Assembly (NCBI GenBank): GCA_050485485.1
Contig: JBJHBM010000001.1
Span: 62,001 to 126,000 of the forward strand
Reading direction: 5' to 3'
DNA: 64,000 nt
From: WHSO01 sp050485485
GTDB lineage: Bacteria > Pseudomonadota > Alphaproteobacteria > SMXQ01
Position 1 is the stretch's first letter; each line of letters starts with the position of its first letter. This document shows positions 36,230 to 44,885 of the stretch, one piece after another. The position numbers and the translations under genes were made by a program. The notes below the pieces were generated by a model, which ran no database searches, was not told the DNA's origin, and saw only the letters and a program-made list of their open reading frames with translations.

Positions 36230-37384
36230 CTAGTCCTTCTTCCGCGGCATCAGGCTTTCGGCGAGTTCCTCGGTCCACGGCGCGCCGAGGGCGAGGGCCT
36301 GGCGCAGCGCGACGAAGTCCACCTCGCGGCCGGTCTCCTTGGTGCCGCGCGCGAAGGCGCGGAAGCCGGCGCGCGCCTCCGTAAGCATGTTGAACGCCAT
36401 CCAGGAGCGCGAGCTTTCCTTGTTGCGCTGCCACGCGTCGAGCTTGGGCTTGCGCAGCTCCTCGATGGTCTTGAGGGTGCATTCGGGGAAGGTCTCGATC
36501 AGCGTCGCGCACAGGCGCTCCACCGCCTCGTCCAGCGGACCGAGGTCGATCTCGCCCTTCGCCAGCAGCGCCTTGCCCTCGGCCAGCGCCGCGCCGGTCC
36601 TGGCTTCGCCGAACACGAAGCGGCCCATCTCGTCCACCATGCGGTCGGTGACGACCAGCGGGTTGGGCACGAACCCGCCGTCCACCTTCAGCGCCGGCGC
36701 GATCTCCGAGATCATGCCGAGCCGGTAGGCCTTGTGGGCCGAGAACGGCTGGCACAGCACGCCCGCGCTCATCGCGTTCTCGACCCCGATCAGCACCGGC
36801 AGGAAGTCGGTCGCGCCCGCGATAGGGGCGGAGCCGTGCTTGGGGCCGGCCTGGCCGAAGCGCGCCATGTCCTGGGCGACGGAGAAGTCGCAGGCCATCC
36901 CGATCTCCTGGCCGCCGCCGAGCCGCATGCCGTTGACGCGGCAGACGGTGGGCTTGTCCACCGTCAGGATCGTGGTCACGAGGTCCATGAACAGCCGCAT
37001 GTACTGGCGGAATTCCTGGGGGTTGCCGGCGTAGTACTCGGCCAGCTCCTGGACGTTGCCGCCGGTGCAGAAGCTGGCGGTGCCTTCCCCCGTCAGCACG
37101 ATGCAGACCACGTCGCGCGCGAGCGAGGCTTCGCGCAGGGCGAGCGTCGCGCCCTTCATCATGTCCACGGTCAGCGCGTTGAGCTGCTTCGGGTTGTCGA
37201 GGATCACCCAGGCGTTGTGGAGCCCCTCCGCCACGCGGCCGTCGGCGCGCCTCGCGGGACGCCTCTCGAGGCGCACGCCGGGCGGCAGCGCCGCGCCGGG
37301 CACGAGGTTGTGGTCGGTCAGCTTCCCGGGCCGCTGGGCGCGCGCGACGGAGACGGGGTCGGTGGGCTTGTCTTGGGCGGTCAT
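36230..37384 (-). CDS. oah: 6-oxocyclohex-1-ene-1-carbonyl-CoA hydrolase (Oah/BamA type)
   Basis: A 384-residue crotonase-family ring hydrolase. It matches the Oah/BamA family along its length: NAWVILDNPKQLNALT, EYYAGNPQEFRQYMRLF, RVNGMRLGGGQEIGMACDF, FGQAGPKHGS, ECTLKTIEELRKPKLDAW and GTKETGREVDF. The known enzyme opens the dearomatised ring after benzoyl-CoA reductase in anaerobic degradation. Finding it with box (aerobic) genes and without benzoyl-CoA reductase in the window is unusual. Last gene of a minus-strand run after the CoA-transferase genes. The first 40 residues are a low-conservation extension. Confidence 0.85.
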   Translation of the reverse strand: MTAQDKPTDPVSVARAQRPGKLTDHNLVPGAALPPGVRLERRPARRADGRVAEGLHNAWVILDNPKQLNALTVDMMKGATLALREASLARDVVCIVLTGEGTASFCTGGNVQELAEYYAGNPQEFRQYMRLFMDLVTTILTVDKPTVCRVNGMRLGGGQEIGMACDFSVAQDMARFGQAGPKHGSAPIAGATDFLPVLIGVENAMSAGVLCQPFSAHKAYRLGMISEIAPALKVDGGFVPNPLVVTDRMVDEMGRFVFGEARTGAALAEGKALLAKGEIDLGPLDEAVERLCATLIETFPECTLKTIEELRKPKLDAWQRNKESSRSWMAFNMLTEARAGFRAFARGTKETGREVDFVALRQALALGAPWTEELAESLMPRKKD

Positions 37385-37417
37385 CTTGGGCGGTTCCCTG
37401 TCATCGCTCTTCCTCGT

Positions 37418-37540
37418 CATGGCCGGGCGAAGGCCCGCCATCCCCCTCGCCCAGTTCTGGGTAGGCTCGGCCTTCGCCTCGCCGACCCTACACAACCCTC
37501 TCCCACCAGTGGGGGGAGAGGGGAGGGTGAGGGGGGCGAC
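37418..37540. repeat. Dispersed palindromic repeats upstream of the ring hydrolase
   Basis: Two elements lie in the spacer: an imperfect hairpin (37418-37441, ATGGCCGGGC / GGCCCGCCAT) and a copy of the CCCTCTCCC...GGGTGAGGGGGG element (37496-37540) also found at 7988-8079. They account for most of the 179 bases between the hydrolase and CoA-transferase genes. Confidence 0.6.
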
Positions 37541-37563
37541 ATCAGCAGTGGCCCTGGAGCCCC

Positions 37564-38784
37564 TCAGATGACGCCGTTCTCCGCGAGCGTCCTGTACTCC
37601 TCGTCGGAGAGGCCGAGGAACTCCCGGAACACGATCTCGTTGTCCTGGCCGATGGTGGGCGCGGCGGCGGTCACCTCGCCGGGCTGTTCCGACAGGTCGA
37701 AGCCGGGGAAATAGTAGGCCTGGTAATCGATTTCGGGATGCTTGCGCACGCGCCAGGTCTTGCGGTGGGTGAGCTGCGGGTCCTCGAACAGGTCGGCGCA
37801 GGTGTTGACCCTGTAAGCGGGGACCTCGGCGGCCTGCAGCGCGGCCACGGCGTCGTCGGCGTCCCGGGTGCGGGTCCAGGAGGCGACGGCGGCATCGAGC
37901 GCGTCGAGGTTGGCGCGGCGCGCCGCGGCGGTAGCGAAGCGCGCGTTGCGGGTCCATTCGGGGTGCTCCGCGACGCCGGCTAGGCGCGCGAACTCGGCGT
38001 CGTCCCAGCACGACAGCGCGATCCAGGCGTCGTCCCCCCGGCACGGATAGGCGTTGTGGGGCACCGCGACGGGATCGCGGTTGGACTCGCGCTCCAACAC
38101 CTTGCCGTTGGCGTGATAGTCGTAGAGCGCGCCCGCGAGGAAGAACGCACCGCACTCGTATTGCGAGACGTCGATGAAGGCGCCCTCGCCGGTGCGCCCG
38201 CGCCGGTCGAGGGCGGCAAGGATCAGCGGCGTGCCCACCAGGGCGGCGACGAAGTCGATATAAGGCCCGTAGAGGAGTTGCGGGGAGCCGTCGGCCTCGC
38301 CGGTGAGCCCGCAGAAGCCGGCCAGCGCCGAAAGCTGCGAGCCGAACCCGCCGGTGGCCGCGCGCGGGCCCGTCTGGCCCATGTTGCAGGTGGACATGAA
38401 GATCAGGTCGGGATTGGTTTTCTTCAGGTCCGCGTGGCCGAGCCCGATGCGGTCGATCACACCGGGCCGCATGTTCTCGATCAGGATGTCCGCCCAGTCC
38501 GCGAGCCGGCGCGCGAGCTCGAGCCCGCCCGGCTTCTTCACGTCGATGGTGACATCGTACTTGGAATCGTTGAAGTAGGAGAAGCAGCCGGAGCGGTTGA
38601 TGCCCTTCACGCCGTTGCGGTAGGGCGGGTACTGCAGCCGGAAGCCGTCGGGGCGGTCGTGGGCCTCGATATGGATCACGGTCGCGCCGTAGTTGGCGAG
38701 CAGCTTGCCGATCCAGGGCCCCGCGGCATAGCCGCCGACCTCGATCACCTTGATGCCCTTGAGTGCCTGGGGAAGTGCCGTCAT
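37564..38784 (-). CDS. Class III (CaiB/BaiF) CoA-transferase, catalytic subunit; candidate succinyl-CoA:phthalate CoA-transferase
   Basis: A 406-residue class III CoA-transferase: KVIEVGGYAAGPWIGKLLAN at the start, DILIENMRPGVIDRIGLG, and the active-site aspartate in YGPYIDFVAALVGT. Its start overlaps the stop of the next CoA-transferase subunit (ATGA), which lacks that aspartate, so the two should form a heteromer like benzylsuccinate CoA-transferase. With a UbiD decarboxylase immediately upstream, the known phthalate-to-phthaloyl-CoA step is the best match; other aromatic or alkyl dicarboxylates are possible. Confidence 0.82.
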   Translation of the reverse strand: MTALPQALKGIKVIEVGGYAAGPWIGKLLANYGATVIHIEAHDRPDGFRLQYPPYRNGVKGINRSGCFSYFNDSKYDVTIDVKKPGGLELARRLADWADILIENMRPGVIDRIGLGHADLKKTNPDLIFMSTCNMGQTGPRAATGGFGSQLSALAGFCGLTGEADGSPQLLYGPYIDFVAALVGTPLILAALDRRGRTGEGAFIDVSQYECGAFFLAGALYDYHANGKVLERESNRDPVAVPHNAYPCRGDDAWIALSCWDDAEFARLAGVAEHPEWTRNARFATAAARRANLDALDAAVASWTRTRDADDAVAALQAAEVPAYRVNTCADLFEDPQLTHRKTWRVRKHPEIDYQAYYFPGFDLSEQPGEVTAAAPTIGQDNEIVFREFLGLSDEEYRTLAENGVI

Positions 38785-39974
38785 GTCTCGCTCGCGGCGC
38801 CTTGTTTGACGAGAGCGTCGATCTCGTTCGTCTTGAAGCCGTAGTCGGTGAGGATCGCGCGCGTCTCCGGCGCGGCGGGGGCGGGGCGCGTCACCGGCAG
38901 GCGTTCGCCGTCGGCGACGGCGAAGCCGCCGACGTGGCGTTCGGTGCCGCCGCCGGGTGCCGGCAGATCCGCCCAGAAGCCGCGCGCCGCGAGCTGCGGA
39001 TCATGGGCGATGTCGGCGACGTTGTTGACCGGATAGCCCAGCATCTCGCGCTCGAACGCCTGTTGCAGGAACTCGGCCTTGGTGACGGTCAGGAAGAAGC
39101 GGCCGATCGGCGCTTCCATCGCGTCCACCTGGGCCTGGGTGGTCTGGGTCGAATCGAAGGTCGCCCAGTCGATGTCGGCGAGCGCCCCGAGGTCGGCGCC
39201 GGCGTCGCGCATCCAGGCGACCAGCCCTTCGTTGGTGCGCCGCCCGGCGACGCCGCCGTAGATGATGAAGTTGAGGTGGCCGTCCTTGCACGGCCAGAAC
39301 ACGCGGTAGTTGGCGCCGTGGACCGAGCGGCCCGTCATGAAGGCGCCGGCGCGCTTGGCGTTGACGCCGATCATGTCCCAGAACGCGGGCGCGTGGGCGA
39401 TCGAGGCGATCACCGCGGCCTGGGCCGAGACGTCCACGTGCTGGCCGCGGCCGGTGGCGTTGCGCGCGGTGAGCGCCACCAGCGCGCCCACGGCGGCCTG
39501 GCTCGCGGCCCAGGGGTGGGACTGGGGCGCGGTGACGCGCAGCGGCAGGCCACCGGGCTCGCCCGCGAGCGACATGGCGCCGCCCGCCGCCATCATTTCG
39601 ATGTCGGAGGCGACCCACTCGGCATGGGGGCCGCTGCGCCCGAAAGGCGTGACGGAAACGTGGATGAGCTTGGGATTGGCCGCCCTGAGCGCGTCGATGT
39701 CGAACAGCGCGGCGCGCGCGCTGCCGGGGCGGGCAGTCTCGATCAGGAAGTCGGCCGTGGCGGCGAGCCTGAGGAGGGCCGCGCGGCCGGCTTCCGAATC
39801 GAGATCGAGAGAGAGAAGGCGCTTGTTGGCGTTGTTGCCGCGCCAGCCGGGGGCGGATATTTCCGCCCCCGGCGGCTCGACCTTTACGACGTCGCAGCCG
39901 AGGTCCGCGAGGAGACGACCCGTGAGCCAACCGAGCTCATTCGAACAATCGAGCACACGGTATGGCCCTAGCAT
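38781..39974 (-). CDS. Class III CoA-transferase-like subunit lacking the catalytic aspartate
   Basis: A 397-residue class III CoA-transferase fold (MLGPYRVLDCSNELGWLTGRLLADLG, then TARPGSARAALFDIDALRAA). At the position of the catalytic Asp the sequence is APQSHPWAASQAAVGAL, so Asp is absent and this subunit is probably structural or substrate-binding. Overlaps the catalytic subunit by ATGA and follows UbiD by 36 bases. Heteromeric class III transferases with one silent subunit are known from benzylsuccinate metabolism. Confidence 0.8.
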   Translation of the reverse strand: MLGPYRVLDCSNELGWLTGRLLADLGCDVVKVEPPGAEISAPGWRGNNANKRLLSLDLDSEAGRAALLRLAATADFLIETARPGSARAALFDIDALRAANPKLIHVSVTPFGRSGPHAEWVASDIEMMAAGGAMSLAGEPGGLPLRVTAPQSHPWAASQAAVGALVALTARNATGRGQHVDVSAQAAVIASIAHAPAFWDMIGVNAKRAGAFMTGRSVHGANYRVFWPCKDGHLNFIIYGGVAGRRTNEGLVAWMRDAGADLGALADIDWATFDSTQTTQAQVDAMEAPIGRFFLTVTKAEFLQQAFEREMLGYPVNNVADIAHDPQLAARGFWADLPAPGGGTERHVGGFAVADGERLPVTRPAPAAPETRAILTDYGFKTNEIDALVKQGAASET

Positions 39975-40010
39975 CTACGCGTCTCCCCGCCGCCTGCGAC
40001 TCCGGCGGAC

Positions 40011-41573
40011 TTAGCGGCCGGTGCGGGCCAGCGACAGGACCCAGCCCTTCATGCGCGCGCGCATGTTGGCGATCTGGTCCTTCGTGAAGAAGTCCTCCGG
40101 CTTCACGCGATGGACCGGGTATACCGGACGGTGGAAGTCCTGCTCGTAGCCGTAGGGCACGGTGGCGTCGATGCCCATGCCGCCCTCGAACTCGGTATTG
40201 GACGCCGTCCACTGCTTGTCGCCGGCGGTCATGCGCTCGGCGGGCATGAACGTCTGGCCGCGTCCGCCCGGGATCGGGTTCAGGATGTCCGTGCGCGGAT
40301 TCACGCGGGTGGTGAGGCACCACATGATGTCGTCCATGTCGTAGATGTCGGTGTCTTCCGACACGGCGATCACGAGGCGTGCGCCCTGGGAGCACGACAG
40401 GATGGCGGTCAGGAAGTTGCGCTGCCAGCCTTCCTCGATCTTGTTGCGCTTCTTCACCTGGATGATCGCCCCGCCCCAGTCGGTCATGCAGTAGGGGATG
40501 TGGACGTTCTGGACGATGCCCGGCTGCAGGCGCTCGCACAGGTTGAAGATGGCCGATTCACGCGCCGAGGTGTCGATGTTGGCGTCGTCCGCCGTATGCA
40601 CGCCGAGCGGGAAGATGATCGGCTTCGCCTCCGGCTTACGCATGGTGATCGCGGTGACGTGGAAGGTCGGCGCGCGATACGCCTTGCCCATGTAGCCGGC
40701 CCATTCGGGGTGGAAGAAGTACTTGCCCTGGAGGTTGGCGTCTTCCGACTCCTTGGTCTCGTAGCGCTTGTCGCGCGGATGGAGGTAGCCCTCCAGGACG
40801 TATTCGGCGTCGGCCAGCGTGTAGGCGTCGATGGTGCGGCACTTCACGATGCGGATCGGCGAGCCCTGGATGGTGCCGGCGATGCCGACCTCGTCGCAGC
40901 CCTTCGGCAGGATCGCGTAGTCGAAGCCCGCGCCGGCCATGAAGGTGCAGGACGGCGGTACGCCGAAGCACATGGTCAGCGGGATCGGCTTGTCGTCGTG
41001 GTAGTGCTTGGTCATCACCTGCCACATGTGGGAACCCGGCGAGATCTGGAACGTGCCGACGTTGCCCCAGCGGAAGTTCATGCGGTTGTAGCCAATGTGG
41101 CTGCCGCCCTCGAAGTAGTCGCCGATGATGCAGGAGATACCGGAGCCGATGGTGAGCTCGGTCTCCAGCTCGGTATGGCGGATCGCCGTGATCCACTTGT
41201 TGACGTCGAGCTGGTCGGTGATGACGTGCTCCTGGACCGGCGCCTCGCTCTGCGGAATCTCCTTGAGCGGGGTGGGGTGGTCCATGGCGTAGGCGACCTT
41301 CTTGACGCGGTCGAGAGAGTCGCGCCAGCCGAAGATCTTCTCGACGACGTTGATGTCGCCGAACAGGTTGGTGACGGCGCGCGCGTGCGGCTTGCCCTTC
41401 ACCTTGTTGAAGAGAATCGGGCAGCCACCGTCGAAGTGCTTCTGCAGGCCGGTGATTTCGAGGTCGGGATCGACTTCCTTGTCGGTCTCGATCACGTCGC
41501 CCTGCTCCTTGAGCCACTCAAGGGTAGTGCGAAGTTGAGTGATGTCTTTCTTGACCTTTCCTGCTTCGGGCAT
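40011..41573 (-). CDS. UbiD-family decarboxylase, candidate phthaloyl-CoA decarboxylase
   Basis: A 520-residue UbiD-family enzyme. The N-terminal QLRTTLEWLKEQGDVIETD and catalytic acidic segment (DAEYVLEGYL, about residue 255) are typical; the WGNVGTFQI region would contact the prenylated FMN. UbiD enzymes need prFMN made by UbiX, encoded at 62730. Its position directly before two CoA-transferase subunits is the arrangement known for phthaloyl-CoA decarboxylase, which yields benzoyl-CoA for the box pathway. A free-acid substrate is the main alternative. Confidence 0.78.
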   Translation of the reverse strand: MPEAGKVKKDITQLRTTLEWLKEQGDVIETDKEVDPDLEITGLQKHFDGGCPILFNKVKGKPHARAVTNLFGDINVVEKIFGWRDSLDRVKKVAYAMDHPTPLKEIPQSEAPVQEHVITDQLDVNKWITAIRHTELETELTIGSGISCIIGDYFEGGSHIGYNRMNFRWGNVGTFQISPGSHMWQVMTKHYHDDKPIPLTMCFGVPPSCTFMAGAGFDYAILPKGCDEVGIAGTIQGSPIRIVKCRTIDAYTLADAEYVLEGYLHPRDKRYETKESEDANLQGKYFFHPEWAGYMGKAYRAPTFHVTAITMRKPEAKPIIFPLGVHTADDANIDTSARESAIFNLCERLQPGIVQNVHIPYCMTDWGGAIIQVKKRNKIEEGWQRNFLTAILSCSQGARLVIAVSEDTDIYDMDDIMWCLTTRVNPRTDILNPIPGGRGQTFMPAERMTAGDKQWTASNTEFEGGMGIDATVPYGYEQDFHRPVYPVHRVKPEDFFTKDQIANMRARMKGWVLSLARTGR

Positions 41574-41624
41574 GTCTGTATCTCGATCCAGTTCGTGTTG
41601 AGGTTGCGAGGGGTGAAAGTTTCT

Positions 41625-41658
41625 CGGGACGGGCGGCGCCGCGGCGCCGCCCGTCCCG
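41625..41658. other. Perfect 16-bp stem between cupin 4 and UbiD genes
   Basis: CGGGACGGGCGGCGCC (41625-41640) pairs perfectly with 41643-41658 around a 2-base loop in the 97-base gap. Downstream on the minus strand there is no strong U-tract (GAGAAACTTTC), so it may tune the ratio of cupin to UbiD transcripts rather than end transcription. Confidence 0.5.
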
Positions 41659-41670
41659 TATCGCTTGCGG

Positions 41671-42867
41671 TCAGGGCAGGGCCTTGGCCAGCTTGGGGTC
41701 GTTCTTGTATTTCGATTCGTCGATGAAGCGACCCATTTTGGACTTGGCGCCGTGCGTGGCCAGGGCGTCGAGGTAGATCTCGTGGATCTTGGGCTCCTGG
41801 TTCTCGTATTCGATCTGGTTGCCGCCCTGCTGGACGTTGACGTCCATGCCGAGCCACACCTGGCGCTTCTCGGCGAGCGTCGGATAGCGCAGGCTGCCCA
41901 TGGCGATGGCGAGGTAGCGCGCGGGCTCCGGCGAGGCGTTGAAGTGCTGGTGGAACATGCCGTCCGGCGGCGCGAACACGACGCCGTGGTCCCAGTCGAC
42001 CTTCACCAGGTCCTTCTCGATGTCGTACCACAGCAGCGAATAACCCTGGCCGGTCACGCACATCACATGGAAGTCGGCGCCGTGGCGGTGGCCCTTCTTG
42101 TAGGTGCCGACCGGCATTTCCGACATGTGGGCGTGGATGGTGCCGTCGGCCAGCGAGAACATGATGTTGGAGCCGCCGGCGCCCCGGTTCTCCCACTTGC
42201 GCAGCTCGAAGGTAGAGAGGTCGGGGACGAAGTTGGTCTCCCACATGTGGCGGCCCGGCATCTTCGGGATCAGCTCGCCGTCGCCCGCGAAGTAGTCGGA
42301 ATCGCCCTCGCGCTCGGGGAACTTGGCGCCGTTGCGGAAGACGAAGTCCTCGTTGCGGTAAAGGTTGATGACGAGCGGCAGGTTGTTGCAGGAGTAGAGG
42401 CGGGCGCGCTCGGAGCCGGAGCCGTTGAAGTGCTGGTAGCGGCAGTTGAGCGGCAGGGCGAACAGGCTCTTGGGGCCCCACTCGAAGGTGTGCTTGCGGC
42501 CCTCGTAGGTCTCGATCTGGGTCGAGCCGTGGCCGTCGATGACGTAGAACACCTCCTCGAAGATGTGCTGCTGGGGGGTGGTCTTGCCGCCCGCCGGCAC
42601 GTCGATCACGTACATGGCGAGGAAGTCGCCGCGGCCCTTGAGGTGGGCGAAGGCGCCGTTGACGCCCATCCGGGCCCAGGGCTTGGTCTCGACGGTCTTC
42701 ATGTCGATGCCGAAGTCCTCGACGATCGGGATGCCCTCGGTCTTGCAGAAGTTCATGTAGGGATCGACCAGGAATTTGTCGTCGGCGAGATCGACGACGG
42801 CCTGGTTGATCGAGGCCTCCGCGTTGCGCGAATAGTTGGGAATCACCGACTGCTGTTCGCTAGCCAT
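41671..42867 (-). CDS. Two-domain (bicupin) protein, paralogue 4 of 4
   Basis: A 398-residue bicupin, the longest of four; an extra N-terminal segment of about 20 residues (MASEQQSVIPNYSRNAE) precedes the shared FLVDPYMNFCKTEG. Same signatures as copy 3: HIFEEVFYVIDGHGS, HTFEWGPKSLFALPLN, KKGHRHGADFHV and MFHQHFN. It lies just upstream of UbiD and the CoA-transferase genes, 22 kb from the other three cupins, tying this module to the 10.6-23.8 kb run. Reaction unknown. Confidence 0.72.
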   Translation of the reverse strand: MASEQQSVIPNYSRNAEASINQAVVDLADDKFLVDPYMNFCKTEGIPIVEDFGIDMKTVETKPWARMGVNGAFAHLKGRGDFLAMYVIDVPAGGKTTPQQHIFEEVFYVIDGHGSTQIETYEGRKHTFEWGPKSLFALPLNCRYQHFNGSGSERARLYSCNNLPLVINLYRNEDFVFRNGAKFPEREGDSDYFAGDGELIPKMPGRHMWETNFVPDLSTFELRKWENRGAGGSNIMFSLADGTIHAHMSEMPVGTYKKGHRHGADFHVMCVTGQGYSLLWYDIEKDLVKVDWDHGVVFAPPDGMFHQHFNASPEPARYLAIAMGSLRYPTLAEKRQVWLGMDVNVQQGGNQIEYENQEPKIHEIYLDALATHGAKSKMGRFIDESKYKNDPKLAKALP

Positions 42868-43124
42868 GAGCGTGTCTCCTTGGATTTAGAGGCTCGAATG
42901 CGTTGCCGTGTCGACGCAGGAAACAGCCGCATGGATGGGACATCCGGGCCGCATAAAAAGAAATTCTATGCGCCATGCATCCGCGGTGTCGAGAACCTGC
43001 CCCCTGATTTTTGCGATGGGCCCTTTGTTGTTTTTTCCGCCGTTGTTCCCCGCTCTTAACATTTGCCCGGTATAGGTCAATTAGATTTTCCTTATAATAT
43101 CTATATCGTTTCGATATGGCGGGT
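42868..43124 (-). promoter_or_regulatory. AT-rich regulatory spacer upstream of cupin 4
   Basis: A 257-base spacer with an AT-rich start and a 6-bp inverted repeat ATATCG-TTT-CGATAT (43103-43117), a possible operator. On the minus strand TTGACC is present but without a matching -10 at normal spacing. It probably carries the promoter for the cupin-UbiD-CoA-transferase-hydrolase run. Confidence 0.35.
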
Positions 43125-44687
43125 TTATGTCTCCGCCGCTCCCTCCGCCAGCGCCTTGAGCCAGTCGGCGCGGCCCTGGACCGCGAGGCGCTGGTGATAG
43201 AAGCGCAGCGCGCGCAGCCCGCCCAGCTCCTCGCCGCCGCCGGCCCGGCCGGGGCCGCCGTGGACGCACTGGGGCATGACGATGCCGTGGCCGGTCTGCG
43301 ACTTGCCGACGCTCTCGTCCACCACCAGCACGCGCCCGTGGGCGCCGCCGATGCCGGCGACCGCGTCGGCGGCGAAGGCGGGGTCGGCGGTGAACACCGA
43401 GGCCGCCAGCGAGCCGCCGCCCCGGCGTGCGAGCGCGAAGGCCTGCTCGGCGTCGTCGTAGGGCATCAGGGTCGCGACCGGGCCGAACGCCTCGACCTCG
43501 TGGACCGCACGGGCCTCGCCCGGGGAATCGCAGCGTAGCAGGGTGGGCGGCACGAAGCAGGCCTTGGCGGGGTCGGCGCCGCCGGCCGGCTCGAACTTGC
43601 CGTCGCCGACGAGCGTGCGGGCCTCGGCCTTGAGCCGGCCGAGGGCCTCCAGCACAGCCGCCTGCTGGGACTTGGAGACCACCGGGCCCATGTGGACCGA
43701 TTCGTCGCGGGGATCGCCCGTCACCGTCTTGGAAAGCCGCGCGGCGAGGGCCTCGGCGACCGCGTCGGCGATTGGGCGCGGCACGAAGGCGCGGCGGATC
43801 GCGGTGCATTTCTGACCGGCCTTCTGGGTCATCTCGCGCGTCACCTCGCGCACGAACAGGTCGAACTCGGCCGAGCCCGGCTTGGCGTCGGGGCCGAGGA
43901 GCGAGCTGTTGAGGCTGTCGGCCTCGACGTTGATCCGGGTGGCGGCGGCGACCACGCGGGGATGGCCGCGCAGCGCCGCGGCGGTGTCGGCCGACCCGGT
44001 GAAGGCGATGGCGTCCTGGCCGGTGACGTGCTCGGCGAGGTCGCGCGCGCCGCCGCACAGGATCGAGAGCGCGCCCGCCGGCAGCACCCCGGCGTCGATC
44101 ACGTCCTTGACCATGCGCTGGGAGAGCCAGGCGGTGGCGGTGGCGGGCTTGGCCACCACGGGAACGCCCGAGAGCAGCGCCACGGCGGCCTTCTCCCACA
44201 GGCCCCAGGACGGGAAGTTGAAGGCGTTGACGTGAATCGCGACGCCCCTGAGCGGCACCGCCAGATGGGCGGCCTGGAACGCCTCGTCGCGGGCGAGCCG
44301 GTCGAGCCGGCCGTCCTTCAGCATGCGCGCGGCGCCGAGCCCTTCGCCCAGGCGCGCGAAGAACTTGACCGTGCCGATGCCGCCGTCGATGTCGATGGCG
44401 GCGTCGGTCTTGGTGTTGCCGGAATTGGCCTGGGCGATGGCGAAGTAGTCGTCGCGTCGGGCGGTCAGCACGTCGGCGACGGCCTTGAGCAGGCCCGCGC
44501 GCTCGGCGTAGGTGAGGGCGCGCAGGGCGGGGCCGCCGGTGTCGCGGGCGTAGGCGAGGGCAGCGCCGGTGTCGATCCCGGCGGTCGAGGCGCGCGCGAG
44601 CTCCGCCCCCGTGACGGGATCGACCAGGGCGGCCCCCGCGTCCGATCCCTCGACCCATTTGCCGCCGACATAACTCGCGAGTTTCAT
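43125..44687 (-). CDS. boxD: 3,4-dehydroadipyl-CoA semialdehyde dehydrogenase
   Basis: BoxD, 520 residues, NADP-dependent aldehyde dehydrogenase that converts the BoxC product to 3,4-dehydroadipyl-CoA. Aligns with the BoxD/PaaZ N-terminal family: NSGNTKTDAAIDIDGGIGTV, HVNAFNFPSWGLWEKAA, catalytic Cys in KAGQKCTAIRRAFVP and QCVHGGPGRAGGGEELGG. It completes the box set with boxB and boxC. Divergent from the formate dehydrogenase genes, which would dispose of the formate BoxC releases. Confidence 0.92.
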   Translation of the reverse strand: MKLASYVGGKWVEGSDAGAALVDPVTGAELARASTAGIDTGAALAYARDTGGPALRALTYAERAGLLKAVADVLTARRDDYFAIAQANSGNTKTDAAIDIDGGIGTVKFFARLGEGLGAARMLKDGRLDRLARDEAFQAAHLAVPLRGVAIHVNAFNFPSWGLWEKAAVALLSGVPVVAKPATATAWLSQRMVKDVIDAGVLPAGALSILCGGARDLAEHVTGQDAIAFTGSADTAAALRGHPRVVAAATRINVEADSLNSSLLGPDAKPGSAEFDLFVREVTREMTQKAGQKCTAIRRAFVPRPIADAVAEALAARLSKTVTGDPRDESVHMGPVVSKSQQAAVLEALGRLKAEARTLVGDGKFEPAGGADPAKACFVPPTLLRCDSPGEARAVHEVEAFGPVATLMPYDDAEQAFALARRGGGSLAASVFTADPAFAADAVAGIGGAHGRVLVVDESVGKSQTGHGIVMPQCVHGGPGRAGGGEELGGLRALRFYHQRLAVQGRADWLKALAEGAAET

Positions 44688-44885
44688 GATTGCACCCCTG
44701 TGGACATCCGGTTGGAGGCGGCCCGCGCGCGGGGCCGTTTAGAATGGCGCGCACAGCATAGCGGAACGGCCCGGCGCGGCAACCGTCCACGCCGCACCGA
44801 TTGACAGCGGCGGCGGGATGGTCGAAACAGAAGCGGAGTCAACACGTCCGGGCGCGAAGCCCGGCGCAGCGGAACGGGATCGCGT

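Noticed and set aside
42886..43080. Possible 64-residue minus-strand peptide upstream of cupin 4
   Set aside because: No ribosome site or family match, and it lies in what looks like a leader and promoter region.
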